A stretch of DNA of 50,453 nucleotides from Metabacillus indicus LMG 22858 (GTDB lineage: Bacteria > Bacillota > Bacilli > Bacillales > Bacillaceae), in the NCBI RefSeq assembly GCF_000708755.2, contig NZ_JGVU02000004.1, forward strand, positions 1 through 50,453, given 5' to 3'. A program made the position numbers and the translations under genes. A model generated the notes under the pieces. The model did no database searches and was not told the origin of the DNA. It worked only from the letters and a program-made list of their open reading frames with translations. Of the stretch, positions 1 through 8,667 are shown piece after piece; the first letter of the stretch is position 1, and every line of letters starts with the position of its first letter.

Positions 1-71
1 TCCGCTCGACTTGCATGTATTAGGCACGCCGCCAGCGTTCGTCCTGAGCCAGGATCAAACTCTCCGAAGAA
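1..71 (-). rRNA. rrs: 16S rRNA, 5' end only (partial)
   Basis: The reverse complement contains the universal 5' 16S segment GAGAGTTTGATCCTGGCTC and continues into the conserved GCGTGCCTAATACATGC stretch before running off the left edge. The mature 5' end is estimated from the Bacillus 16S start and is accurate to a few bases. This is the head of a complete rRNA operon lying mostly outside the window. Confidence 0.97.
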
Positions 72-74
72 AAT

Positions 75-181
75 TTGTGACTCATAAATGTTGCTGACTT
101 AAAAAATTTAAAACGTTTGGTACGCTTTTGGTTTTGTTTAGTTTTCAAAGATCATTTTTTTGCTTCAAGAGCAACTTTTAA
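75..181 (-). promoter_or_regulatory. rRNA leader with boxA-like antitermination sequence
   Basis: Between the last promoter and the 16S gene the minus strand carries GATCTTTGAAAACTAAAC, which resembles the boxA element conserved in Bacillus rRNA leaders. By analogy it would load the Nus antitermination complex. I see the sequence; the role is inferred from rRNA operons in general. Confidence 0.6.
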
Positions 182-374
182 ATCATACTATACTAGATTC
201 ATAAAGTCAACATCTTTTTTCAGAAGCTGTGTTGTCATTCGTTCGCGACAACAGATATTAATATACCACGATAACTTTGATGCGTCAACGTTTTTTTAAT
301 GGTATTTTTCAGCTCCGTGCGCTTCTCTTAAAAAGCACAAGAGTTAATATACCAACACCAGAAGGTAAAGTCAA
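182..374 (-). promoter_or_regulatory. Three tandem sigma-A promoters of the rRNA operon
   Basis: Three near-consensus promoters, each with a 17-bp spacer, face the 16S gene. They are TTGACT (369-374) with TATATT (346-351), TTGACG (283-288) with TATATT (260-265), and TTGACT (205-210) with TATGAT (182-187). Multiple strong promoters are normal for Bacillus rRNA operons. The outermost -35 box lies against the U-tract of the pbuG terminator, so the two transcription units are tightly packed. Confidence 0.85.
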
Positions 375-406
375 CAAAAAAAGAGATGCCGCAGCATCTC
401 TTTTTT
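375..406 (-). terminator. Rho-independent terminator of pbuG
   Basis: AAGAGATGC (381-389) pairs with GCATCTCTT (394-402) and the minus-strand transcript then runs into seven U. It lies 13 bases past the pbuG stop. There is also a T-run on the plus strand, so it could work in both directions. Confidence 0.9.
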
Positions 407-418
407 CCTTCTATTCTA

Positions 419-1744
419 TTATCCTGCCAAAAAGACAAAGTAGAGGATGAAGATGATGAACAATCCATACATGATCGGATGAATCTCTTTCGCCTTCCCT
501 TTCACAATCATTGTTACCGGATAAAAGATAAACCCAATAGCAATTCCTGTTGCGATGCTGTACGTGAGCGGCATGGCAATGATAGTCAGGAATGCCGGTA
601 CAGCAATCTCAAACTTGTTCCAGTCTATTTTTCCGAGAGATGAAACCATGAGTATTCCTACTATAATAAGTGCAGGCGCTGTTACCGGCGCTGTGATGAC
701 ACCGAGCAGCGGCGAGAAGAACAAGGCGAGAAGGAACAGCCCGGCTGTTACGACGGATGCAAATCCCGTTCTCGCACCTGCCGCAACTCCTGCAGATGAT
801 TCAATGTAGGAAGTCGTTGTTGATGTACCCAGAATCGAACCAATAACCGTTGCAGCAGAGTCTGCAAATAACGCTTTACTTGCTCTAGGAAGTTTATTTT
901 CTTTAATAAGCCCTGCCTGGTTAGCTACCGCTACAAGTGTTCCTGCAGTATCAAAGAAATCTGCAAAAAGGAAAGTCAGAATGACAACCAGCATTTGAAT
1001 GGTGAATAATTGATCAAGATTTGCAAAAGCAGCACCGAATGTAGGTTCAAGACTTGGAACAGCTCCAACCACTTGTGTCGGAACGTCAATTAATTGAAAG
1101 ATCATTCCCACAATTGCTGTAAGGATCATTCCGTAGAAAATTCCGCCGTTAATTCGCTTAACCATAAAGATAACAGTCACAAATACTCCGAAAATCGCAA
1201 GCAATGCGTTTCCGTCTTTCAAATTGCCGAGACCTACAAGCACAGCGTCGTTGTTTGTTATGATTCCCGCATTCTGAAAACCTACAAAAGTAATAAACAA
1301 TCCAATACCGGCTCCAACAGCGTACTTCAGTTCCTCCGGGATTGAGTTAATGATTTTTTCTCGGAGACCTGAAGTTGTCAAAACAATAAAGATCAGACCC
1401 GAAACAAGAACGCCTGATAATGCTGTCTGCCAAGGGATGCCCATTGTTAGAACAACTGTAAAGGCGAAGAATGCGTTCAGCCCCATTCCCGGAGCAAGCG
1501 CTATCGGATACCTGGCTATGAGCCCCATCAATAGAGATCCAATAGCTGCAGCAAGAGCAGTCGCCGTAAACACAGCTCCCTGATCCATTCTTAATTCGTT
1601 TGGAAAATCAGGAACTGACGCCAGAGAAAGTGTCAGCGGATTGACGAACAGGATGTAAGCCATTGATAAGAACGTTGTCAGTCCTCCGATAAACTCGCGG
1701 CGATAGTTCGTGCCAAGCTCTTCAAACTGAAAATACTTTTTCAT
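419..1744 (-). CDS. pbuG: Guanine/hypoxanthine permease (NCS2, AzgA/PbuG branch)
   Basis: A 441-residue polytopic membrane protein that takes up hypoxanthine and guanine by proton symport, feeding purine salvage. The sequence is almost entirely hydrophobic helices. It has the family signatures APGMGLN (residues 84-90) and FADFFDTAGT (260-269) and an N-terminal GGLTTFLSMAYI helix. Length is normal for the AzgA-like branch. ATG at 1744 follows a strong AGGAGG. It sits directly downstream of guaA on the same strand but has its own promoter and guanine-type riboswitch, so expression should fall when guanine is plentiful. Purine specificity is assigned from family, riboswitch and the synteny with B. 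subtilis guaA-pbuG. Confidence 0.93.
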   Translation of the reverse strand: MKKYFQFEELGTNYRREFIGGLTTFLSMAYILFVNPLTLSLASVPDFPNELRMDQGAVFTATALAAAIGSLLMGLIARYPIALAPGMGLNAFFAFTVVLTMGIPWQTALSGVLVSGLIFIVLTTSGLREKIINSIPEELKYAVGAGIGLFITFVGFQNAGIITNNDAVLVGLGNLKDGNALLAIFGVFVTVIFMVKRINGGIFYGMILTAIVGMIFQLIDVPTQVVGAVPSLEPTFGAAFANLDQLFTIQMLVVILTFLFADFFDTAGTLVAVANQAGLIKENKLPRASKALFADSAATVIGSILGTSTTTSYIESSAGVAAGARTGFASVVTAGLFLLALFFSPLLGVITAPVTAPALIIVGILMVSSLGKIDWNKFEIAVPAFLTIIAMPLTYSIATGIAIGFIFYPVTMIVKGKAKEIHPIMYGLFIIFILYFVFLAG

Positions 1745-1807
1745 GTTAAATCCTCCTGTATCTTAACGTCGTGCCGGGGGCCCGTGTATGAACAAACAGA
1801 TAAGTGC

Positions 1808-1840
1808 AAAAAAAGCGCTCCCTGCTGCAGAGGAGCGCTT
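1808..1840 (-). terminator. Leader terminator between the purine riboswitch and pbuG
   Basis: AAGCGCTCC (1813-1821) pairs with GGAGCGCTT (1832-1840), followed on the minus strand by a run of seven U. It lies between the aptamer and the pbuG start, as expected for a riboswitch expression platform that terminates when ligand is bound. Confidence 0.88.
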
Positions 1841-1905
1841 GACGACATGGATATTAGACAGATTGGCACACATTAGAGTTATCCAAATGCACCGAACTAT
1901 ATAAT

Positions 1906-1975
1906 ACCTCGTAGTCAAGCTCTTTACGGCAGCTTGGTAGAAACTTTTGGGCCATATCCCCAACTTTATACGACG
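1906..1975 (-). promoter_or_regulatory. Purine riboswitch (guanine type) of pbuG
   Basis: The minus strand shows the conserved aptamer core: GGATATGGC, GTTTCTACC, CCGTAAA and a closing GACTACG. P1 pairs CGTCGTA with TACGAGG with one mismatch. The base that decides specificity, just before the 3' side of P1, is C (GACTA), as in guanine/hypoxanthine aptamers; adenine aptamers have U there. Ligand binding should favour the downstream terminator and switch pbuG off. Confidence 0.93.
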
Positions 1976-2002
1976 TATTTAGACAATATTTTTGATAGGT
2001 CT

Positions 2003-2032
2003 ATCTTATCAGCATAGGCACAAAGTCGTCAA
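2003..2032 (-). promoter_or_regulatory. Sigma-A promoter of the pbuG leader
   Basis: TTGACG (2027-2032) and TAAGAT (2003-2008) are separated by 18 bp. They lie about 30 bp upstream of the riboswitch aptamer. Confidence 0.7.
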
Positions 2033-2070
2033 CAAAAAAAACGAACATTTTATATAAAATGTTCGTTTTT
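2033..2070 (-). terminator. Rho-independent terminator of guaA
   Basis: AACGAACATTTTA and its complement around 2053-2068 form a long A/T-rich stem followed by eight U on the minus strand, just past the guaA stop. It overlaps the -35 box of the pbuG promoter by position, so the two units are abutted. Confidence 0.88.
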
Positions 2071-2076
2071 GTTCGT

Positions 2077-3618
2077 TTATTCCCATTCAATTGTAGCCGG
2101 CGGCTTGCTCGTGATGTCATAAACTACGCGGTTTATGTGTTTTACTTCATTTACAATGCGAGTAGAGATGATCTCGAGAACTTCCCACGGAATACGTGCC
2201 CAGTCAGAGGTCATGCCGTCGATTGACGTTACGGCGCGTATGCCGATTGTGTAATCATATGTTCTTGCATCCCCCATAACACCTACACTGCGTATATCAG
2301 GGAGAACAGTGAAGTACTGCCATACATCCCGTTCAAGACCCGCTTTTGCGATTTCTTCACGAAGGATTGCATCTGATTCACGAACAATCTCAAGTTTTTC
2401 TTCTGAGATCTCACCCAATACGCGAATCCCAAGTCCAGGACCCGGGAAAGGCTGGCGCCAAACGATTGCATCAGGAATGCCAAGCTCAGAACCAAGCGCG
2501 CGCACTTCATCCTTGAAGAGAGTGTTCAGCGGCTCAATCAGTTTGAACTGCATATCCTCCGGAAGTCCGCCTACGTTATGATGCGATTTAATCGTTTGAG
2601 CTGTTGCCGTTCCGCTCTCGATAATATCTGTGTAAAGCGTACCCTGCGCAAGGAATTCAATTCCTTCTAGCTTCGTTGCCTCATCATCAAATACATAAAT
2701 GAACTCATTGCCGATGATTTTACGTTTTTGCTCAGGATCGGATACGCCGCGGAGCTTGTCCATGAAGCGGTCTTTTGCATCCACTTTAATGACGTTCATG
2801 TTAAAGCCTTCACTGAATGTCTTCATTACGCCTTCAGCTTCATCTTTGCGGAGAAGTCCGTGATCAACGAAGATACAAGTCAGCTGATCGCCGATCGCCT
2901 TATGAATAAGTACGGCCACAACGGAAGAATCTACGCCCCCGCTCAGTGCACAAAGCACTTTTTTGTCGCCGACTTCATCGCGGATTTTTTGAAGCTCAAG
3001 CTCGATAAAGCTTTCGATGGACCATTCACCGCTGCATCCGCACACTCCGAATACGAAATTGCGGAGCATATCGTTTCCGAATTCTGAATGGCGCACTTCC
3101 GGATGGAACTGAACGCCGTAAAGACGTCTTTCCTCATTGCTGATTGCAGCAAAAGGGCATGATGGGCTAGTTGCATCAACGATAAAGTCATTCGGGATAT
3201 CAGCTACAAGATCGCCGTGGCTCATCCACACAATCTGCTGTTTAGGAAGATCTGCGAAAAGAGCAGTTTCTGTTTGAACGTTCAATGTCGCTTTTCCATA
3301 CTCACGGTGATTGGCAGCTTCTACTTTCCCGCCAAGGTAGTGAGTCATCAGCTGCATACCGTAGCAAATCCCGAAAACCGGGATGCCCAGGTCAAAAATC
3401 CGCTCATCGCAGCGGAAGGCATTTTCGCCATAAACACTGTTTGGTCCGCCTGAAAGGATAATTCCTTTAGGGTTCATTTCCTTGATCTCTTCTGCTGTCA
3501 GCGTGTGAGGATGAAGCTCACTGTATACGCCAAGCTCACGGATTCTGCGGGTAATCAGCTGGTTGTACTGACTTCCGAAATCCAAAACGACTACCATTTC
3601 ATCATGCAAGTTGTTCAC
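2077..3618 (-). CDS. guaA: GMP synthase (glutamine-hydrolysing)
   Basis: Converts XMP, ATP and glutamine to GMP, the last step of guanine nucleotide synthesis. The 513 residues hold an N-terminal class I glutamine amidotransferase with nucleophile Cys85 (GICYGMQ) and the His172/Glu174 pair (FHPEV). The ATP pyrophosphatase domain has P-loop SGGVDSS (226-232), and the C-terminal dimerisation domain ends in KPPATIEWE. Length is standard. The start is GTG at 3618, placed seven bases after GAGGTGA; the reading [17 protein letters not shown] fits homologues. It is controlled by its own guanine-type riboswitch and precedes pbuG. Confidence 0.98.
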   Translation of the reverse strand: MNNLHDEMVVVLDFGSQYNQLITRRIRELGVYSELHPHTLTAEEIKEMNPKGIILSGGPNSVYGENAFRCDERIFDLGIPVFGICYGMQLMTHYLGGKVEAANHREYGKATLNVQTETALFADLPKQQIVWMSHGDLVADIPNDFIVDATSPSCPFAAISNEERRLYGVQFHPEVRHSEFGNDMLRNFVFGVCGCSGEWSIESFIELELQKIRDEVGDKKVLCALSGGVDSSVVAVLIHKAIGDQLTCIFVDHGLLRKDEAEGVMKTFSEGFNMNVIKVDAKDRFMDKLRGVSDPEQKRKIIGNEFIYVFDDEATKLEGIEFLAQGTLYTDIIESGTATAQTIKSHHNVGGLPEDMQFKLIEPLNTLFKDEVRALGSELGIPDAIVWRQPFPGPGLGIRVLGEISEEKLEIVRESDAILREEIAKAGLERDVWQYFTVLPDIRSVGVMGDARTYDYTIGIRAVTSIDGMTSDWARIPWEVLEIISTRIVNEVKHINRVVYDITSKPPATIEWE

Positions 3619-3673
3619 GGATGTTCACCTCATTTAAAAGATACCCTAAAAAATAGGATTCAGAAATTGAGCA

Positions 3674-3735
3674 TAAAAAAAGCTGGAACTACACCTTCCA
3701 ATTCAAAAAGAAAAGAAGGCAGAATTCCAGCTTTT
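3674..3735 (-). terminator. guaA leader terminator with explicit antiterminator partner
   Basis: On the minus strand AAAGCTGGAA (from 3735) pairs with TTCCAGCTTT (to 3679), followed by U residues. The 5' arm region also contains ATTCTGCCTTC (3725-3715), which is perfectly complementary over 11 bases to GAAGGCAGAAT (3756-3746) on the 3' side of the aptamer P1 helix. Forming that alternative helix breaks both P1 and the terminator, giving a simple ligand-off/read-through switch. Confidence 0.88.
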
Positions 3736-3751
3736 ACAGGTGTATATTCTG

Positions 3752-3822
3752 CCTTCATAGTCAGATTATTTGCGGCAATCCGGTAGAGACTCTCGAACCA
3801 TATTATCGAGGATATATGAAGG
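3752..3822 (-). promoter_or_regulatory. Purine riboswitch (guanine type) of guaA
   Basis: The minus strand contains AATATGGTTCGAGAG, GTCTCTACC, GCCGCAAA and TGACTATGAAG, matching the purine aptamer including the P2/P3 loop-loop sequences. P1 pairs CTTCATA with TATGAAG. The specificity base is C (TGACTA), so guanine or hypoxanthine is the expected ligand. Confidence 0.93.
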
Positions 3823-3869
3823 GTAAGTACTATTAATTTTCCCTATTCTAACAATCTCCCGCAATTCGG

Positions 3870-6053
3870 TCAAGATGCTATCTTTTTAATTAAATTTTCC
3901 CACAACTTTATCGATTTTATCCATTCTTCTTTCGAACTGTCTCCCCTGTACAGCGATTTCTCATAGCTGGCCGTCAGCTGAGTCATATCCCGCATATCGA
4001 AAAACGAGTCGATATAGCGGGCATAATCACGCAGGGTCTGTCCGTCCTGACGCTTCAGACCGTATCGTTCAAGCTGTTTAAGAAGGGCATTGTAGGCCTC
4101 GCCGTAGACCTTTTCGTCCTTCCGGTGCTTATACCTGAACAGGATCACGTACGGCATCCATCTTAATCTTGTTTTATATAGAACTAACGCAATGACCGCA
4201 GCAGCTGCCAGAATGAGATAAAAAGCAGTACTGCCGATCTGAATGTTAAACGGAAGTGGATTTTTTGATGTGCTGTCTGAGTTTGCCGTCTGGCTATCTT
4301 CAGGAACAGGCTCCCGCTCAGGTTCTCTTTGTTCAGGTGTTTCGGCTTCAGGCGTTTCGGAAGTATTGAGATTAAACGTAAAATCATAGGGGTTTGTAAA
4401 GCTTTTCGTCGGCTCAAACGGCACCCAGCCGATGCCGCTGAAATATACTTCAACCCAGGAGTGGGCATTATTGTTTGTCACTGTATACTCTTTTTTGCTG
4501 CCTCCAAGGCTCTGGACGAAAGAACCGTCTGAATAGCCCTTCACCCAGCGGGCAGGAATATCCGCAGCACGAAGCAGAACGATCATGGAAGTGGAGAAGT
4601 TATCACAGTAGCCTTTAAACGTCTCAAAAAGGAACTGGTCAACGTAATCCTCTTCCCCTCTTGGAACTGCTACGTCTGTTCTTTCATAGGAAAACTGTGA
4701 ACCGCCCAGGTACGTCTCGATTGATTTTGCCTTATCATAGTAATTGCCGTTGCTCTCCGTCAGATTAAGCGCAAGATCGCGGACACGCTGCGGAAGTTCT
4801 TCAGGCAGCTGTGTATACCGGGCAATCTCCTCTTCTGAGAGTCCTTCATTTGATGTGACTTTCCGCAGTTCGTCAATTTTAAAATTAGGAAAATTGTATG
4901 CTGTTTCGTAGGAGCCGGGCGGAAAGTAGCCTCTGTCTTCTGAAATGCGCGGTCTCATCTGTTCAGAAACCGGGTTCACATCGAGAATGGCATTCTCAGG
5001 GAGACTGACAGACTGCACGCCTGCAGGGTAAATGATGTGATCATATCTGTACCTTCGGTCAATTTCCACACTGGCTGTCATCGGAACGGTCTCTGTCCCT
5101 TCTTCTGTAGAAAGGACCGTGATTTCATCTGGATCCATCTGCACATTATCCGCTTCAGGATCTGACAGTTCCCATCCCTTTCCCGTATAAACATCTTTTG
5201 TCTCCACTTTCCAGTAGTGACGGTCTTCAGCAACTGCGGTGAAAACAGGGGTATTGTCAGCTACAAAAGAACCGCCGAGCTGTTCATCATTCGGGCCGTA
5301 TCCAATTTTATTGACACCGCCGTTCGGCCCTTCATCCTGACTGCCGTAAGCCGTCAGATAAGGAACCGGGTCCGGCCACTGCGGCTCCGCTTTCGGGGCA
5401 AGGATTCCGACAAAAACGGCAGAACCGATCAAGGCACTAAGCGGCAGAACCCACTTGACTGTCATATAGCGGTCCCTCTTAATCCGTTCATGAATACGCA
5501 GTCTTTCAAGATACAGAAGACCAATCAGCACAAAGCCAATCACGACAATTCTTACAATGGCGATGCTTGCATCATACTCTGTAAACGTATCAAGAACGGT
5601 GACATACACAAGAGTTATGATAAAAAAGAACATGATGCGCTTTTGGACAACGATCCAATAATTAATCAGGTACACAAGCAGCCAAAGCAGGACAAAGAAC
5701 AGCAGCGTCCTGAACGGTGAGGTTATGTCCATCCATGACGCATTCATCATAAGAGCAATGTTATCTCTAATGTCATTTATAAACGTCCCTATCCAGGAAG
5801 GATTCAAAAGAGATCCTTCAAAAAACAAAAGATGCTGCACAAACAGAATATAGACGATTTTTACAGCAGCAGCGGTGTACCATTTGGCTCCAATTGAAAT
5901 GAAAAAGAAGCTGATCCCGATAAAGAGGACAAACACAAGGGTGTTTCCTGTTTCGGTAAAGTCCTGAAGGGGTCTTAGCCACTCCCATAATAAAAGAAAG
6001 GCAAAGGCATAGTAGATGAAAATCGCTGTCTGTCTTTCAAATTGTTCACTCAC
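3870..6053 (-). CDS. yebA: Membrane-anchored transglutaminase-like protein (DUF3488/DUF4129 type)
   Basis: A 727-residue membrane protein of unknown substrate. Six or so hydrophobic helices span residues 11-220, an extracellular region runs to about 605, a final helix lies near 611-626, and a cytoplasmic tail follows. The transglutaminase core has Cys483 (GYCDNF) and His531 (NNAHSWVEVY). The third catalytic position is Glu547 (WVPFEPT), where many family members have Asp. The GTG start overlaps the stop of the DUF58 gene (GTGA) and follows AGGTGA. MoxR ATPase, DUF58 and transglutaminase are a widespread three-gene unit, often suggested to act as a chaperone-like or envelope complex; the role here is unknown. 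Confidence 0.88.
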   Translation of the reverse strand: MSEQFERQTAIFIYYAFAFLLLWEWLRPLQDFTETGNTLVFVLFIGISFFFISIGAKWYTAAAVKIVYILFVQHLLFFEGSLLNPSWIGTFINDIRDNIALMMNASWMDITSPFRTLLFFVLLWLLVYLINYWIVVQKRIMFFFIITLVYVTVLDTFTEYDASIAIVRIVVIGFVLIGLLYLERLRIHERIKRDRYMTVKWVLPLSALIGSAVFVGILAPKAEPQWPDPVPYLTAYGSQDEGPNGGVNKIGYGPNDEQLGGSFVADNTPVFTAVAEDRHYWKVETKDVYTGKGWELSDPEADNVQMDPDEITVLSTEEGTETVPMTASVEIDRRYRYDHIIYPAGVQSVSLPENAILDVNPVSEQMRPRISEDRGYFPPGSYETAYNFPNFKIDELRKVTSNEGLSEEEIARYTQLPEELPQRVRDLALNLTESNGNYYDKAKSIETYLGGSQFSYERTDVAVPRGEEDYVDQFLFETFKGYCDNFSTSMIVLLRAADIPARWVKGYSDGSFVQSLGGSKKEYTVTNNNAHSWVEVYFSGIGWVPFEPTKSFTNPYDFTFNLNTSETPEAETPEQREPEREPVPEDSQTANSDSTSKNPLPFNIQIGSTAFYLILAAAAVIALVLYKTRLRWMPYVILFRYKHRKDEKVYGEAYNALLKQLERYGLKRQDGQTLRDYARYIDSFFDMRDMTQLTASYEKSLYRGDSSKEEWIKSIKLWENLIKKIAS

Positions 6054-7270
6054 AGCATGCTCACCTCTTTAAAGGCTTCTTCAAACCGTCCCGCTCCGAC
6101 GGCTTTTGTTATGATTTTCCGTTTGATCAGCCGGTCCATCATCACTTTTTCTTCACTTGTTATCCGTTCACCCTCTTTTTTCACAAGAAAGACGAGCGTC
6201 GCATGGCTGCGCGATCCCAGGCGTTCAAGCTTTCTGACCAAATCAAGAGATAAGGCGGATGTAACAAGCAGAGGGGTCGCATTTTTAGATTGCCAGACAG
6301 GAAGCTCCGTTTCTGCAATTTCCGCAAACGATGTCCCGCTGTCGCAGTCCGTTTTTGCAAGGTGGTAGTAGATCTGCTGCAAATGCTGTTCCGTCTCCCC
6401 AATGGAAAAAATGGACTTTTCGCTGCCGATGGAAACAAATCCGAGTTTGGCACCGCTTTTGATGATTGATTTAGCAAGGGATGCCGAGAACGTGACGATT
6501 TCCTCAAATACATCTGATGGCGTGCGGTCCATCATCACTACAACATCGTGACTCTGCATCTGTTCAAATTCCTTTGTCATAATGCGGTCGCGTCTTGCAG
6601 TTGATTTCCAGTCAATCCAGGAGAACCTGTCTCCCGGCTGGTAATCCCTTATGCCGATAGCCATAGTCGTGTCCTGCCAGAACTTCGCTTTTGAGCTCGC
6701 TGCCCCCTGCTCAAACTGTTTTTCATTCTGTCTGTAGGATAAATCAACAGAATGCGGATAGACGAGAAAGTAGTTTTCGGCATCAAATGTCACTTCTTTA
6801 TCAATCAGTCCGAACAAGTCGCCGGTTCTTACCCGGACCTGTGTAAACCGGTGTTCTCCCCTTGGCATCCGGCTTAATTCGTAGCTCATGATGATTTTCT
6901 TTTTAAACCATGGATACAGCAGCTTTTTCGGCTCCTGCATCTCCATAAGTTTTGAGAGTTTTTCCGGCAGTACATCCTCCACCACCAAGTAAAACAAGGG
7001 AAACGGGAAGGCACGCTCAATTGTTATTGTCCCGATCAGCTTTTCCCCCACTGAAAACTGCTCCTGATTAATGGCCCTTGTGACTTCAAACGTCCGCAGC
7101 GGGCAGAGGGCAACGAGCAGGGAATACAGGGAAATGGGCATAAAGCTGTAAAAAAGAAACCAGCTGACAAATCCCCCCTGAAACATCGCATATGCAAAGG
7201 TAACCGCCGTGAAAAACAACAGACTGACAAGCTTCCAGACATACCGGATTTTCAGAAAAAAACTTTTCAT
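6050..7270 (-). CDS. yeaD: DUF58 domain protein (YeaD type)
   Basis: A 406-residue protein with two N-terminal membrane helices (about 12-30 and 36-56). The DUF58 signature spans residues 206-236, with key pieces DYQPGDRFSWIDWKSTARR and MTKEFE. It continues into a von Willebrand A-like fold (VVVMMDRTPSD). Its ATG overlaps the MoxR stop by one base (TAATG) and its own stop overlaps the next gene, so the three are translationally coupled. Such proteins are thought to be partners of MoxR ATPases; no substrate can be named. Confidence 0.9.
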   Translation of the reverse strand: MKSFFLKIRYVWKLVSLLFFTAVTFAYAMFQGGFVSWFLFYSFMPISLYSLLVALCPLRTFEVTRAINQEQFSVGEKLIGTITIERAFPFPLFYLVVEDVLPEKLSKLMEMQEPKKLLYPWFKKKIIMSYELSRMPRGEHRFTQVRVRTGDLFGLIDKEVTFDAENYFLVYPHSVDLSYRQNEKQFEQGAASSKAKFWQDTTMAIGIRDYQPGDRFSWIDWKSTARRDRIMTKEFEQMQSHDVVVMMDRTPSDVFEEIVTFSASLAKSIIKSGAKLGFVSIGSEKSIFSIGETEQHLQQIYYHLAKTDCDSGTSFAEIAETELPVWQSKNATPLLVTSALSLDLVRKLERLGSRSHATLVFLVKKEGERITSEEKVMMDRLIKRKIITKAVGAGRFEEAFKEVSML

Positions 7271-8232
7271 TAACGGCTCATCGACCTTTGCACAGGAACG
7301 GGCGTCCTGGAAATGATTTCAGTCAGCAGCTGTTCGGCAGACTTTCCTTCGTATTTCGCTTCGGACTTAAGGATCATCCGGTGAGGAAGGGTGTAAGGAG
7401 CAAGGAACTGGATATCATCCGGAATCACATAATCACGGCCGTATAAAAAGGCATATGCCTGCGCGGCTTTCATGAGGGCGATGGACCCGCGGGGACTTGC
7501 TCCTAAATAAACGGACGGATGTTTGCGTGTTTTTGTGACGAGGTCAATAATATACCGTTTAACCGTTTCGTCCACATACACGGTTTGAATTTCACCCTGC
7601 AACTTAACAAGTTCTTCTTTTGTGATGACAGGTTCAAGAGTGTGAATCGGACGTTCTTTCTCCGCAAGGTTCAGGATCTCAAGCTCTTCACCTGCAGATG
7701 GGTATCCCATCCTGATTTTGAAAAGGAACCGGTCCAGCTGTGCTTCAGGCAGAGGGTACGTGCCTTCATACTCAATAGGGTTCTGTGTAGCCATTACGAA
7801 AAACGGCTTGCCGAGTGATTTCGTCACCCCGTCAACCGTTACATTGGCCTCCTCCATTCCTTCAAGGAGAGCAGACTGCGTTTTAGGAGATGTCCGGTTG
7901 ATTTCATCCGCAAGGACAATGTTGCCCATGATCGGACCCGGACGGTATTCGAATTCCAGGGTTTTCGGGTTGTAAATGGAAACACCTGTGACATCAGAAG
8001 GAAGCAAGTCAGGCGTGAACTGGATTCTCTTAAAATCCGCTCCCACAGATCTTGCAAGGGATCTGACCATCATCGTTTTTCCGACTCCCGGCACATCTTC
8101 AAGCAGAACATGTCCTTCCGCAAGAATTGCCACAAGGCTGAGTACAGCGACATCGCGCTTCCCGACCATGACACGCTCTATATTTTCAATCACTTTGCTT
8201 AATTTCGGATGCATCATATCATTTTGAGCCAT
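7270..8232 (-). CDS. yeaC: MoxR-family AAA+ ATPase
   Basis: A 320-residue ATPase with Walker A (EDVPGVGKT, about residues 45-53), Walker B (IVLADE, ending at residue 110), sensor 1 (FVMATQNP) and a C-terminal lid. An in-frame ATG at 8238 touches the AGGAGG directly, whereas the ATG at 8232 has a six-base spacer, so I place the start at 8232. The family acts on partner proteins with von Willebrand A domains, here probably the DUF58 product. First gene of the yeaC-yeaD-yebA unit. Confidence 0.93.
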   Translation of the reverse strand: MAQNDMMHPKLSKVIENIERVMVGKRDVAVLSLVAILAEGHVLLEDVPGVGKTMMVRSLARSVGADFKRIQFTPDLLPSDVTGVSIYNPKTLEFEYRPGPIMGNIVLADEINRTSPKTQSALLEGMEEANVTVDGVTKSLGKPFFVMATQNPIEYEGTYPLPEAQLDRFLFKIRMGYPSAGEELEILNLAEKERPIHTLEPVITKEELVKLQGEIQTVYVDETVKRYIIDLVTKTRKHPSVYLGASPRGSIALMKAAQAYAFLYGRDYVIPDDIQFLAPYTLPHRMILKSEAKYEGKSAEQLLTEIISRTPVPVQRSMSR

Positions 8233-8273
8233 TCTCATCCTCCTAGGACCATTTATCGGGCATGCTGCTTAAC

Positions 8274-8301
8274 TCTATACACATTCGAAATAAAACGACA
8301 A
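8274..8301 (-). promoter_or_regulatory. Possible sigma-A promoter of the MoxR operon
   Basis: TTGTCG (8296-8301) and TATAGA (8274-8279) are 16 bp apart and point at the MoxR gene. It is the best match in this interval but not close to consensus. Confidence 0.5.
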
Positions 8302-8423
8302 ATTCCTGTTTCTTTTTACACATTTAATCTTTTCTTAACAATATCACGAAACCTTTTCCTCAAATCAAAAGTGAGCACATTCACAGCAGATTCATGTGAG
8401 CTATGATTTTATCCATAATTTAA

Positions 8424-8456
8424 AAAAGCCGCTTCACAGGATGGAGGCGACTTTCG
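8424..8456 (-). terminator. Terminator-like hairpin
   Basis: On the minus strand AAGTCGC pairs with GCGGCTT, with one G-U pair, followed by six U. It would end transcripts from the LysR gene and the small reading frame at 8467-8640. Confidence 0.7.
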
Positions 8457-8466
8457 TATTATGCTT

Positions 8467-8640
8467 TTAGTTTACAGTCCCGCGATCAACCTGCTCTCCC
8501 AGGATTCCCATATTAGACGTCACTTTCTGGGAAACGCCGCAAAGAGCCTCTATGGCATTTGCTTTGTTTTGTCCGAGTTGTGTGACCACGTCTGAGAATG
8601 TCATTTCCATTTCCAACTGATATCGCACTGTATTCAGCAC
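8467..8640 (-). CDS. Small uncharacterised ORF or gene remnant (about 57 residues)
   Basis: An open frame from GTG 8640 to a TAA at 8467, with inner ATG candidates at 8610 and 8604. The product would read ...TFSDVVTQLGQNKANAIEA... and end ...GEQVDRGTVN. I do not recognise it. No good ribosome site precedes any start. It lies between the LysR stop and a terminator hairpin and fills a stretch otherwise empty of genes, so it may be the tail of a decayed gene or a genuine small protein. Low confidence in either case. Confidence 0.3.
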   Translation of the reverse strand: MLNTVRYQLEMEMTFSDVVTQLGQNKANAIEALCGVSQKVTSNMGILGEQVDRGTVN

Positions 8641-8667
8641 TCTATTAATTATTTGTCAGTTCTATAA

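Noticed and set aside
5217-5720. Long open frame on the plus strand inside the transglutaminase gene
   Set aside because: Antisense shadow of a well-supported gene, with no ribosome site and a low-complexity composition unlike a real protein.
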